A stretch of DNA of 9,040 nt from positions 1 through 9,040 of the forward strand of contig CAZXCQ010000254.1 of assembly GCA_964639275.1 (NCBI GenBank), in the 5' to 3' direction. The notes below the pieces were generated by a model. That model ran no database searches and was not told where the DNA came from. It saw only the letters and a program-made list of their open reading frames with translations. Numbering within the stretch: position 1 is the stretch's first letter; every line of letters begins with the position of its first letter. This document shows, one piece after another, positions 1-6,874 of the stretch. This stretch comes from CAZXCQ01 sp964639275. GTDB taxonomy: Bacteria > Desulfobacterota > DSM-4660 > Desulfatiglandales > Desulfatiglandaceae. The position numbers and the translations under genes are program-made.

Positions 1-83
1 CGGTTTTCTTTCGGCAACACTGTTTCTCGTTTAATCCTTATATCGGAATTCCAGATAAGTTAGACCCTGCCGGCAGACCTCTC

Positions 84-200
84 ATGATGCGCCCGCTCAG
101 GCCTCTTGAGACCCCTCCTGTGAAAACCAAGAAACAGCCAAATACTCCCCCGCTGCAGGCAATCCTTGGTTACCCGGAGGTGAAAACCCTTGTCCATTGA
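84..200 (+). CDS. Doubtful small ORF, 38 codons, proline-rich
   Basis: Starting at tandem ATG codons (84 and 87), this frame reads MMRPLRPLETPPVKTKK and ends in YPEVKTLVH before TGA at 198-200. It is basic and proline-rich, with no signal peptide, no cysteines and no recognised domain. No good Shine-Dalgarno sequence is visible; GGCAG about 9 nt upstream is the nearest purine-rich stretch. It is listed only because small peptides upstream of radical SAM and ATP-grasp enzymes are sometimes RiPP precursors. Nothing in the peptide itself supports that role: there is no clear leader/core division and no repeated core motif. The best promoter candidate for the downstream gene lies at its 3' end, which also argues against a shared transcript. 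Most likely it is chance. Confidence 0.12.
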   Translation: MMRPLRPLETPPVKTKKQPNTPPLQAILGYPEVKTLVH

Positions 201-225
201 CAACCCGACCGCGATTGCCTACCAT
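197..225 (+). promoter_or_regulatory. Candidate sigma70-type promoter upstream of the radical SAM operon
   Basis: A perfect consensus -35 hexamer TTGACA (197-202) is followed, after a 17-bp spacer, by TACCAT (220-225), which matches 4 of 6 positions of the TATAAT -10 box, including its first two and last two bases. Transcription would begin near 232 and leave an untranslated leader of about 136 nt before the ATG at 368. It is the best-spaced pair I found upstream of the operon. The -10 element is imperfect and there is no experimental support. Confidence 0.35.
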
Positions 226-367
226 GCCTTGTAACCCGTAAGCAACATACGCAGGGGAGCAGGAATCGTGTGCAATCGGTGTCAGAGGCCCTTTTCTCGA
301 TTGGATGAGGCGGGGCATGGGGTTACCATCTACTGAGTGCTGATTAACCGACACCCGGAAACCACCC

Positions 368-2053
368 ATGAAGCGCCCGAAGATTATCATTATCGCACAG
401 AACCACCCGCTGGATAATGACGCCCATCTGAGGCAGAAGATGGCCAGCGCACAAGACCGGGCGCAGCGGCAGTCCTCGCGGTTCCCCGCCCTGGACCTTG
501 AGGGCATCCGAAGGGAGGTGCACCGGAACATCCTTAAGTCGGTCCTGATCTTGGATGGCCGATATATGGACCTGCTGGATCTGATGAATTTTATCAAGAG
601 CGGCCGCCGTCTTCCACACCTGACACCAGCCAATGTGACGCAGTATTATTCGCTCGCCAACAGCGTCACCCTCAACGGGATCTATCTTTATCAATACCTA
701 ACCGAGCACGGATTTGATCCGATCATCGTTCAAAATTATTCAACGGCCAATCTGGTGGATCTCTTGGAAGAAGACCCGCTGGCGGTCTGTATATCCTCCA
801 ATTTTATCTATATGGATGATATAAGGGATATGGCTTTAGAGGTCAAGGCGTTGGCCCCCCAAGTGGCTGTGATTGCAGGGGGAATGCTGGTCAAGAAGGC
901 CTTGAACGCCGGACAAGAGCTTTCCATCCAGTCACTCCGCTTTTTTTCCACCTTTTTTGGAAAGATTGACGCCTTTGTTGTCGAGGCGCAGGGGGAAGAG
1001 ACCCTCGTAAAGCTCCTTCGGGCATTGACCCAAGGGGAGGATGTGGGGAGAGTCCCCAACCTGGGTCTTTTTGATAGACAAGGGCAGGTGGTCTTTACCC
1101 CCCGACAAAAAGAAGACACAAACATGGATGGTACGGCCATTTCATGGAACCGGGTCCCCAAGGGCTATTTGAGAAAGATCTTGCCCGTAAGCAGCAGTCG
1201 AGGGTGTTTTTACCGGTGCCGGTTCTGTACCTATCACTGGTTGTTTCCTGAGATCCGCTACAAATCGATAGATGTACTCAGACGGGAGCTAAGATCGATA
1301 AACAGGCTTGGATTTGTCAGACACATACGTTTTACAGACGACAATTTTACTGCCAGCAGGGGAAGGCTAAAGGCGGTGCTCGAGATGATGTGCGACGAGC
1401 AGTTTGATTTTACCTGGTCCTCATATGCACGGGCCAGTTCTTTTGACCCCGACTTGGTAAGACTGATGAAACGCGCAGGGTGTGAGTTTGTGGATCTCGG
1501 GCTTGAGTCAGGAAGCCAGACCATACTGGACAATATGGACAAACGCCTCCGACGGGAACAATCCCTTGGTGCCATAAAGCTGCTAAACGAACACGGGATC
1601 TATGGAAGAGGGAGCTTTGTCATCGGTTACCCCGGGGAAACCCGGCAGACATTCTCCGAGACGATCGATTTTATCAAGGAGAGCGGGCTACCCTATTATC
1701 ACCCATTTCTGTTTTATTATACCGCTAATACACTGGTTTACCAAATGAGAGAGAAGTTTGGTATGCGGGGGCTGGGCCTGGCATGGATCCATGATTCCAT
1801 GGATTCGGTGGAGGCCTCGGAGCTGATTTCGCAGATGGGCGCCATGATCGACAGTAGTTTTACCGATGGGCAGAGCTATGTGGAAGAGATCTACAAACTG
1901 CTCCGAGGCGAAGGATATCGTCCCGATGAGATCCTGGCGCTTTTTCGCTTGAAGCGGGAGCTGCAGTTGGCTATAAGTGAGTGCGGTTCAAGAGGACCGT
2001 TTTCACCAGCGGTCAAAGAGGTCTTTGTCAAGTTGGACTCCTTGGTCCGATAG
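368..2053 (+). CDS. B12-binding-type radical SAM enzyme
   Basis: This 561-residue protein looks like a class B (cobalamin-dependent) radical SAM enzyme. Such enzymes use a [4Fe-4S] cluster and S-adenosylmethionine, with a cobalamin domain, often to methylate unactivated carbon or to rearrange rings. The cluster motif CxxxCxxC is clear: C280, C284 and C287 in RGCFYRCRFCTYH. Other radical SAM core elements are FTDDNF (322-327), the glycine-rich GLESGSQTIL (378-387) and GSFVIGYPGET (415-425). Residues about 95-225 form a Rossmann-like cobalamin-binding region with VIAGGMLV (168-175) and EAQGEETLVKLL (206-217). No DxHxxG lower-ligand motif is visible, so cobalamin would bind base-off without a histidine ligand, or the domain may have lost B12. 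Residues 1-90 are a charged N-terminal extension, and about 470-561 a helical C-terminal tail of unknown role. ATG 368 is the first start after an in-frame stop at 341, with GGAA as a weak ribosome site. Two ATP-grasp ligase genes follow directly. The substrate cannot be read from the sequence. Confidence 0.88.
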   Translation: MKRPKIIIIAQNHPLDNDAHLRQKMASAQDRAQRQSSRFPALDLEGIRREVHRNILKSVLILDGRYMDLLDLMNFIKSGRRLPHLTPANVTQYYSLANSVTLNGIYLYQYLTEHGFDPIIVQNYSTANLVDLLEEDPLAVCISSNFIYMDDIRDMALEVKALAPQVAVIAGGMLVKKALNAGQELSIQSLRFFSTFFGKIDAFVVEAQGEETLVKLLRALTQGEDVGRVPNLGLFDRQGQVVFTPRQKEDTNMDGTAISWNRVPKGYLRKILPVSSSRGCFYRCRFCTYHWLFPEIRYKSIDVLRRELRSINRLGFVRHIRFTDDNFTASRGRLKAVLEMMCDEQFDFTWSSYARASSFDPDLVRLMKRAGCEFVDLGLESGSQTILDNMDKRLRREQSLGAIKLLNEHGIYGRGSFVIGYPGETRQTFSETIDFIKESGLPYYHPFLFYYTANTLVYQMREKFGMRGLGLAWIHDSMDSVEASELISQMGAMIDSSFTDGQSYVEEIYKLLRGEGYRPDEILALFRLKRELQLAISECGSRGPFSPAVKEVFVKLDSLVR

Positions 2054-2070
2054 AGGCACAAAATCAGGTG

Positions 2071-2973
2071 ATGCTGATTGGGATACTGAGCGTAAGAAAC
2101 CCCAGGTACCACCCGAACCGGCGGATGATTGAGGCTGCCAGCGAGCAGGGCCAGAGGGTCTTGCTCATCCATCCAAGGGATTGCCGCTTTGAGATCACTG
2201 CTGGCAAATCAGGGCTTGAAATAAGGGGAATTGACGCCGGCCCTGATGTCCTCTTGCCCAGGATAGGGGCAACAATCAACGACTATGCCCTCTCCCTTGT
2301 ACGGCATTTTGAGCTATCCGGTATTCCCGTGATAAATGACTTCCGGTCGGTTCTCCTGGCCAGAAACAAGTTCCTGGGCCTTCAGAGCCTGGCAAGAAAG
2401 GGGGTCCCGGTCCCGGATTCGCACCTGGTTGGCAATTCCCAGCTCTTCAAAGAGGCCGTAAGGAAGCTCGGTGGTTATCCGGTGGTGGCCAAAACGCTGG
2501 CGAGCAGGCAGGGGAGCGGCGTGGTCCTGGTGGAGTCTCCGGCCACGGCCGAGTTTATCATCCACAACCTGTTGGATAAGACCCGGGGGCTTTTGATACA
2601 GGAATATATGCCCCCACAGGGCCGGAGGGACATCCGGGCCTTTGTCCTGGGCGATCGGGTTATCGGGGCCATGGAACTCACGCCCAAGTCTGCGGATTTT
2701 CGGTCCAACATCCACCTGACAGGCCGAGGCAGGGCCGTGAGATTGGGGCAGGAGCTGACAGAACTGGCCATCAATTCAACCCGGGCCTTGGGTCTTGAGA
2801 TCTCAGGGACGGATATCATTGTGGATGGGGATGGCACGGCAAAGGTGGTGGAGGTCAATTACTCCCCCGGGTTCAGGGGGCTCGAGGCCGCAACGGGGCT
2901 CGACATTGCGTCTCAGATTGTTCAATATGTGATCGGGAATTATGGAGACGGCTCATGCACATCGCCTTTTTGA
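2071..2973 (+). CDS. RimK/LysX-like ATP-grasp amide ligase
   Basis: From ATG 2071 the protein is 300 residues, the same length as typical RimK. The family joins a carboxylate to an amine through an acyl-phosphate made from ATP, often adding glutamate to a protein tail, carrier protein or cofactor. Visible family features are PRIGATIND (63-71), ARNK (97-100) before the ATP-grasp domain, VVAKTLASRQGSGVVLV (138-154) with the ATP-binding lysine K141 and a glycine-rich loop, LIQEYM (175-180), RRDIRAFVLGD (185-195), FRSNIH (210-215) and the metal-binding end KVVEVNYSPGF (258-268), with E261 and N263. All expected catalytic residues appear present. The frame is open upstream to 1981, but that part overlaps the previous gene and does not resemble the family. 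GTG at 2068 is an alternative start, with AGAGG at 2052-2056 as a possible ribosome site. It begins 17 nt after the radical SAM stop and overlaps the next ligase, so the three are probably co-transcribed. Substrate unknown. Confidence 0.88.
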   Translation: MLIGILSVRNPRYHPNRRMIEAASEQGQRVLLIHPRDCRFEITAGKSGLEIRGIDAGPDVLLPRIGATINDYALSLVRHFELSGIPVINDFRSVLLARNKFLGLQSLARKGVPVPDSHLVGNSQLFKEAVRKLGGYPVVAKTLASRQGSGVVLVESPATAEFIIHNLLDKTRGLLIQEYMPPQGRRDIRAFVLGDRVIGAMELTPKSADFRSNIHLTGRGRAVRLGQELTELAINSTRALGLEISGTDIIVDGDGTAKVVEVNYSPGFRGLEAATGLDIASQIVQYVIGNYGDGSCTSPF

Positions 2974-3947
2974 TGGATAGGCTCGACTCTATCGAACCGG
3001 AAAATGAGACGACCAGCCATTTGATGTATGAGTGCAACCAGCGGGGGCATTCGGTCTATTTTCTTGAACCGCACGATGTCTACATCCGAAAAAACGAAGT
3101 GGTCGCCAGGATGCGTAATATCACGGTCCCCCCGGATCTTTCCATGAAGACCTATTGGAGGCGCCTGATCAACTGCCTCAAGAAGGACGAGCTCATATTC
3201 GAGACCATCACGGATCTTGATGCCCTGTTTCTGCGCAAGAATCCCCCCCTGGTCTACCAGACCATGGAATTCCTCTCATCGGTCAATGACCGGGTGTTTA
3301 TGATAAACAGTACCAGCGGTCAGATCTTGGCAAACAGCAAGCTTTACATCCTCAATTTTCCCGGCATTATTCCGGAAACCCATGTCTCCAGAGATCCGGC
3401 CCGACTAAAGAAGATTATTGACGATTTTGGAGGCGCCATGGTAGTCAAGCCCCTGCAGAGATACGGGGGCGAGGGGGTGATCAAGGTGAGCGTGCTGGAT
3501 CGTGAAAACCTGAATTCTTTGATCAATTATTATGTCAGGGCCTATCGCTCCTACCCGGAGAGAGAAGCGATTATGGTTCAGGAGTATCTGGATGTGACAC
3601 AGAGAGAGGGTGATGTGAGAATCCTTTTGCTGGATGGCGAAATCCTGGGGGCAATGCGGAGAAAGCCCCGTAAGGGTGAATTCAGGACCAATATCCATGC
3701 GGGGGCACGGGCCTACAGACACGAGGTGACACCGGAGGAAAGGGGGATCTGTGCTGCCCTCAAAGACCGGCTCGTACAGGATGGGCTGTTCTTTGTGGGA
3801 GTTGACGTTATTGGAGATAAGATGGTAGAGATAAACTGTCTCAGCCCGGGCGGCATACCTCGCATAAACCGGCTTGACAATGTAAGGCTGGAGGCCAAGG
3901 TCATAGACTTTATCGAACAGAAGGTGGCGGAGATGAAGGCTACCTGA
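2955..3947 (+). CDS. Glutathione-synthetase-like (GshB-type) ATP-grasp ligase
   Basis: This 330-residue protein resembles prokaryotic glutathione synthetase along its whole length. The N-terminal domain starts with MHIAFLMDRLDSI and has RGHSVYFLEP (30-39) and LFLRKNPPL (91-99). The linker LANSKLYILNF (125-135) matches the conserved region of GshB. The ATP-grasp domain shows MVVKPLQRYGGEGV (162-175) with K165, MVQEYLD (207-213), GDVRILLLDGE (219-229), GEFRTNIHAGARAY (241-254) and the end VEINCLSPGGI (291-301), with E292 and N294 as metal ligands. True GshB joins glycine to gamma-glutamylcysteine. No GshA-type ligase lies in the window, and the enzyme is paired with a RimK-like ligase and a radical SAM protein, so a specialised substrate is more likely. 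The ATG at 2955 has GGAG 7 nt upstream. It lies inside the end of the previous gene (19-nt overlap in another frame), suggesting translational coupling. Family assignment is firm; the reaction is inferred only as amide formation. Confidence 0.86.
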   Translation: MHIAFLMDRLDSIEPENETTSHLMYECNQRGHSVYFLEPHDVYIRKNEVVARMRNITVPPDLSMKTYWRRLINCLKKDELIFETITDLDALFLRKNPPLVYQTMEFLSSVNDRVFMINSTSGQILANSKLYILNFPGIIPETHVSRDPARLKKIIDDFGGAMVVKPLQRYGGEGVIKVSVLDRENLNSLINYYVRAYRSYPEREAIMVQEYLDVTQREGDVRILLLDGEILGAMRRKPRKGEFRTNIHAGARAYRHEVTPEERGICAALKDRLVQDGLFFVGVDVIGDKMVEINCLSPGGIPRINRLDNVRLEAKVIDFIEQKVAEMKAT

Positions 3948-3955
3948 CTTTTTTT
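3922..3955 (+). terminator. Weak candidate intrinsic terminator after the ligase operon
   Basis: AGGTGGC (3922-3928) can pair with GCTACCT (3939-3945), giving 7 pairs including one G-U, around a 10-nt loop. Three bases later comes a run of seven T (3949-3955). The stem overlaps the last codons of the GshB-like gene. The geometry fits a Rho-independent terminator, but the stem is short and the spacing to the T run is not ideal. Confidence 0.35.
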
Positions 3956-4004
3956 AAAAACAACGTAACTTCTCAAAAACCCGGGGCTGAATGGATTCTG
4001 GCGT

Positions 4005-4030
4005 GGCATGGGGAAAAAAGACCCCATGCC
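4005..4030. promoter_or_regulatory. Perfect 9-bp stem-loop in the gap between the two operons
   Basis: GGCATGGGG (4005-4013) is exactly complementary to CCCCATGCC (4022-4030), with an A-rich 8-nt loop. The stem can be lengthened by one G-U and one G-C pair. No T run follows on either strand, so it is not a standard intrinsic terminator. It lies 60 bp before the substrate-binding-protein start. It may stabilise an mRNA end, act as a protein-binding site or attenuate read-through. The rest of the gap (3956-4004, 4031-4077) shows no convincing promoter. Confidence 0.5.
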
Positions 4031-4090
4031 GCCTTTACCCCTGCTTATTGAGATGTTACAAAACAATTAGACAAAAGAAAGGAAACGGCT

Positions 4091-5827
4091 ATGGGCAGAA
4101 AAAATTTCACCAGAAAGAGCACTTCGGGTTGCAGGGCCTTCTTGCTTGTGACCGCTGTTGTGATGCTGCTGACCATCCATGTATCGACCACGAACACCCT
4201 GGCGGCCAACATGCTCAAGATCGGGCTCCTGGAGGAGCCCAGGACGCTCAATATCTGGCGCGCGAGCGACAGTTGGTCGTTACATGTCCTCGGGCTGATA
4301 TACCAGCCCCTTTTTGTCCGGAGCCCCAAGACGTTAAAGCTCATCCCGTGGCTGGCAGCGGCAGCGCCTGTATTTGACCCCAACACCCTCTCCTACACGG
4401 TCAAACTGAGGCCCGCAAAGTGGTCCGACGGCACAGAATTGACATCAAAGGATGTGGCCTTTACTGGAAATTTCATCAAGGAGTTTAAGGTGCCCCGGTA
4501 CCTGTCCCGATGGAAATTTGTAAAGAAGATTGAGACCCCGGACAAACACACCGTGAAATTCTATCTCGCAAAACCGATGGCCATCTTCCTCGCCAGGACA
4601 CTGACGACACCCATCGTCCAGGAAAAGGAGTGGGCCGCGACAATTGAAGAGGCGAGAAAGACGCAAAAACCCCTTGCCAGGCTGCTCAATCAGAAGATAA
4701 AGAACCCGGTTGGCACTGGCCCGTTTGTCTTAAAGGAATGGCGGGAGGGGGCCTATGTTTTTCTCGAAAAGAACAAGTTCTTTTTTGGCACAGGCCAGAA
4801 GATAGAGGACAGGTTACTCGGTCCTTATATCGACGGGATTATCTTCAAGATCTTTGGTACCTCCGATGCCGCCATCCTCGCCATGAAGAAGGGGAGTATC
4901 GACATGTTTTGGTGGGGGGTCCAGCCGGGATATATTGAGGATCTCAAGGCGAGTCCTGATATCCAGTTGTTTACCAACGAGCGAAGTGCCCTCTATTACA
5001 TCGGGTTTAATGTCAGAAAACCACCCTTTAATGATGCCAATTTGAGGCGGGCGGTGGCCACCTTAATCGACGAGGGGTTTATCATTTCTCGAATCCTTCA
5101 GGGGTACGGGGTGAGGATGTACTCCATCATACCGCCTGGAAATGTATTCTGGTACTGCCCGGACGTGCCCCGTTATTGCACGGGGTGCAACAGGGAGCAG
5201 CGCGTCAAGAAGGCCTACGAGATTCTCAAGAGCGCGGGTTATACCTGGGAGGTGCCACCGGTGGACAAGAATGGAAAGCTCGTGCATGGTGAAGGTATCC
5301 GGATGCCCGGCGGCCGACCGATGGAGAAATTCACGATCCTGACCCCCCCGGCAGACTATGACCCGCATCGGGCCATGTGCGGGATGATGATGCAGGAATG
5401 GCTTAGGGAGTTGGGTTTCCCTGCCTATTCGAGGCCCATGGCCTTTGGTGCCCTGATCCAACAGGTCAAGGTGAAGCACGATTTTGATGCCTTTGTCCTG
5501 GGATACGGGAGGTTGTCCCTTGACCCGGACTACTTGAGAAACTTCTTTGTTACCAAGAATGACAAGAAGCGTGGATGGAATATGAGCGGGTATAGCAATC
5601 CGGAGTTTGACCGTATAGCTGATGAATCCGCTGCTGAAATGGATATGGAGAAACGAAGGGCATTGATATGGGAGATGCAAAAGATAATCATGAGGGACGT
5701 TCCCTATATCCCCCTCTACAACCCAAAACTGATCGAGGCAACCCGCAAGGGAAAATTTGGCGGATGGGTGCAGATGCTGGAAGGTATCGGAAATCTGTGG
5801 TCCTTCTGTCAGTTAAAGCCGATATAG
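4091..5827 (+). CDS. Family 5 extracellular solute-binding protein (oligopeptide/dipeptide type)
   Basis: This 578-residue protein is the secreted substrate receptor of the downstream ABC importer. Residues 1-39 look like a Sec signal peptide: a basic start, a hydrophobic core (about 16-30) and probable cleavage near TLAA/N. C14 lies before the hydrophobic core, so it is not a lipoprotein lipobox. Family 5 landmarks include LIPWLA (84-89), the segment YTVKLRPAKWSDGTELTSKDV (102-122), PVGTGPFVLKEW, FNDANLRRAV and the C-terminal region MRDVPYIPLYNP. Relatives bind peptides, nickel, opines, sugars or other small molecules, so the ligand is not fixed by the family. An unusual cluster, C356-x6-C363-x2-C366 (YCPDVPRYCTGC), lies in the second lobe, and two more cysteines occur later (MCGM, SFCQ). 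The start is well supported by AAAGGAA about 7 nt upstream of ATG 4091. It is the first gene of the transporter run and follows the ligase cassette on the same strand. Confidence 0.9.
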   Translation: MGRKNFTRKSTSGCRAFLLVTAVVMLLTIHVSTTNTLAANMLKIGLLEEPRTLNIWRASDSWSLHVLGLIYQPLFVRSPKTLKLIPWLAAAAPVFDPNTLSYTVKLRPAKWSDGTELTSKDVAFTGNFIKEFKVPRYLSRWKFVKKIETPDKHTVKFYLAKPMAIFLARTLTTPIVQEKEWAATIEEARKTQKPLARLLNQKIKNPVGTGPFVLKEWREGAYVFLEKNKFFFGTGQKIEDRLLGPYIDGIIFKIFGTSDAAILAMKKGSIDMFWWGVQPGYIEDLKASPDIQLFTNERSALYYIGFNVRKPPFNDANLRRAVATLIDEGFIISRILQGYGVRMYSIIPPGNVFWYCPDVPRYCTGCNREQRVKKAYEILKSAGYTWEVPPVDKNGKLVHGEGIRMPGGRPMEKFTILTPPADYDPHRAMCGMMMQEWLRELGFPAYSRPMAFGALIQQVKVKHDFDAFVLGYGRLSLDPDYLRNFFVTKNDKKRGWNMSGYSNPEFDRIADESAAEMDMEKRRALIWEMQKIIMRDVPYIPLYNPKLIEATRKGKFGGWVQMLEGIGNLWSFCQLKPI

Positions 5828-5830
5828 ACC

Positions 5831-5848
5831 GGCCGATAAAGAACGGCT
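5831..5848 (+). promoter_or_regulatory. Small stem-loop between binding protein and first permease
   Basis: GGCCG (5831-5835) pairs with CGGCT (5844-5848), including one G-U, around the loop ATAAAGAA, three bases after the stop codon at 5825-5827. Hairpins here in binding-protein operons often protect the upstream message, so the receptor is made in excess over the membrane parts. This one is short and could be chance. Confidence 0.3.
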
Positions 5849-5883
5849 GTTCATATCCCAAGATGTGACGTGGAATCAGATCC

Positions 5884-6861
5884 GTGGAACTGAGAAAATA
5901 CATCGGGCGTAGACTCATCCAGATCGTCATCATCTTCTTTGTGATCCTCACGGTCCTGTTTCTGCTCTTCCGCCTGGCCCCCGGCGATCCTGTCTCCAGG
6001 ATGGTGGATCCTGATATGACACCGGAGGATGCCCAGCACCTCATTGCGCAGTTGGGTCTGGATGAGCCCCTCTGGGTTCAATACGTCATCTATGTCAAGA
6101 ATTTCTTTTCGGGCCGTTTTGGATATTCTTTTCACTACGGCGAACCGGTGGTCAAGATCATATGGAATCGCCTCCCGAATACCATCCTCCTCTTTACCAC
6201 CTCCATCATCCTATCTGCGCTGGTCGGGGTGTTCCTCGGAAAGATAGCATCCTGGCACAAGGGAGAGAAGATCGACGCGGGGATGACTATCGGGGCCCTG
6301 GTGACACATACCCTTTTCCTGCCATGGCTGGCCCTGATCATGATTTGGGTATTTGGCTTCAAGCTGGGCTGGTTTCCGATAAACGGCATGGTTTCCGAGG
6401 AGGTGTGGCTCGACCCGGATTCGGGGTTTCTGGTAAAGGCCTTGGATATCATGCATCATATGGTCCTGCCCTTGGCCACCCTGTTTCTCATACATTTTGG
6501 TGCCTATCTGCTGATCATGCGGAGCAGCATGCTGGAGACCCTCAAGGAGGACTATATCCTGACCGCGAGGGCCAAGGGCCTTGAGGAAAGCGTGATCCGT
6601 GATCGTCATGCCGCACCCAATGCCGCCCTGCCCGTGGTCACCAGCGTAGGCCTCAGCCTGGCCTTTTCTATCAATGGGGGGGCGCTCACCGAGACGGTCT
6701 TTACCTGGCCCGGTATTGGCCGGGAGTTGGTGTTTTCGGTGAGCCACAACGACTATCCATTGGCCCAGGCCTCTTTCTTGCTGATTGCGATTGTAGTCCT
6801 TATCTCCAATCTGGTCGTGGACGTCCTCTATGCCTATTTGGATCCAAGAATCAGATACTGA
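5884..6861 (+). CDS. Opp/Dpp-type ABC transporter permease (DppB-like)
   Basis: This 325-residue integral membrane protein would form one half of the substrate channel. The beginning, YIGRRLIQIVIIFFVILTVL followed by RLAPGDP (30-36), is characteristic of the B-type permease. About six membrane segments are visible, near 11-30, 100-120, 136-158, 192-213, 250-270 and 296-316. The EAA cytoplasmic loop that docks onto the ATPase is present at 219-250 (TLKEDYILTARAKGLEES, then RHAAPNAALPV), and the tail YAYLDPRIRY matches the family ending. Translation must start at GTG 5884, because the frame has a stop at 5866 and no ATG until 6001, which would remove the first membrane segment. The ribosome site is weak (GGA about 9 nt upstream). 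The gene lies 56 bp after the binding protein and 13 bp before the second permease. Confidence 0.9.
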   Translation: MELRKYIGRRLIQIVIIFFVILTVLFLLFRLAPGDPVSRMVDPDMTPEDAQHLIAQLGLDEPLWVQYVIYVKNFFSGRFGYSFHYGEPVVKIIWNRLPNTILLFTTSIILSALVGVFLGKIASWHKGEKIDAGMTIGALVTHTLFLPWLALIMIWVFGFKLGWFPINGMVSEEVWLDPDSGFLVKALDIMHHMVLPLATLFLIHFGAYLLIMRSSMLETLKEDYILTARAKGLEESVIRDRHAAPNAALPVVTSVGLSLAFSINGGALTETVFTWPGIGRELVFSVSHNDYPLAQASFLLIAIVVLISNLVVDVLYAYLDPRIRY

Positions 6862-6874
6862 TGGGTAGCACCTG

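Larger units (their letters stand above)
1..367. other. Gene-poor 5' leader region with inverted repeats
   Basis: No convincing protein gene is seen before the radical SAM gene at 368. The stretch is rich in short complementary segments: AACCAAG (125-131) with CTTGGTT (165-171), CCTCC (114-118) with GGAGG (176-180), GGCAATC (158-164) with GATTGCC (213-219), GTAACCC (231-237) with GGGTTAC (320-326), and GGTGTC (279-284) with GACACC (350-355). The 9-mer GTGAAAACC occurs twice, exactly 60 bp apart (120-128 and 180-188). An open frame on the minus strand (97-633) runs through this region but mostly overlaps the radical SAM gene antisense. I do not recognise its product. The region may be an untranslated leader, a decayed element or a small structured RNA. 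The sequence alone does not decide between these. Confidence 0.5.

Noticed and set aside
120..230. Cobalamin-riboswitch-like text (GGTGAAAACC and CCCCCGC)
   Set aside because: Only isolated fragments resemble the riboswitch, in the wrong order and spacing, and the diagnostic GCCACTG B12 box is absent before the gene.
97..633. Minus-strand open frame of 178 codons covering the leader and the start of the radical SAM gene
   Set aside because: Half of it is antisense to a gene with strong domain evidence, it has no recognised domain, and no ribosome site is evident at its start. The part outside the gene (97-367) could be worth a database search but is not supported as a gene.
1981..2070. Upstream extension of the RimK-like ligase to ATG 1981
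   Set aside because: It overlaps the radical SAM coding end by 73 nt and the extra 30 residues do not resemble the family, whose usual start matches MLIGILSVRN at 2071 and gives the standard 300-residue length.
3991..4377. Cysteine-containing open frame starting in the inter-operon gap (MDSGVAWGKKTPCRLYPC)
   Set aside because: It has no stop before running far into the binding-protein gene in another frame and lacks a ribosome site, so it is a shadow of that gene rather than a precursor peptide.
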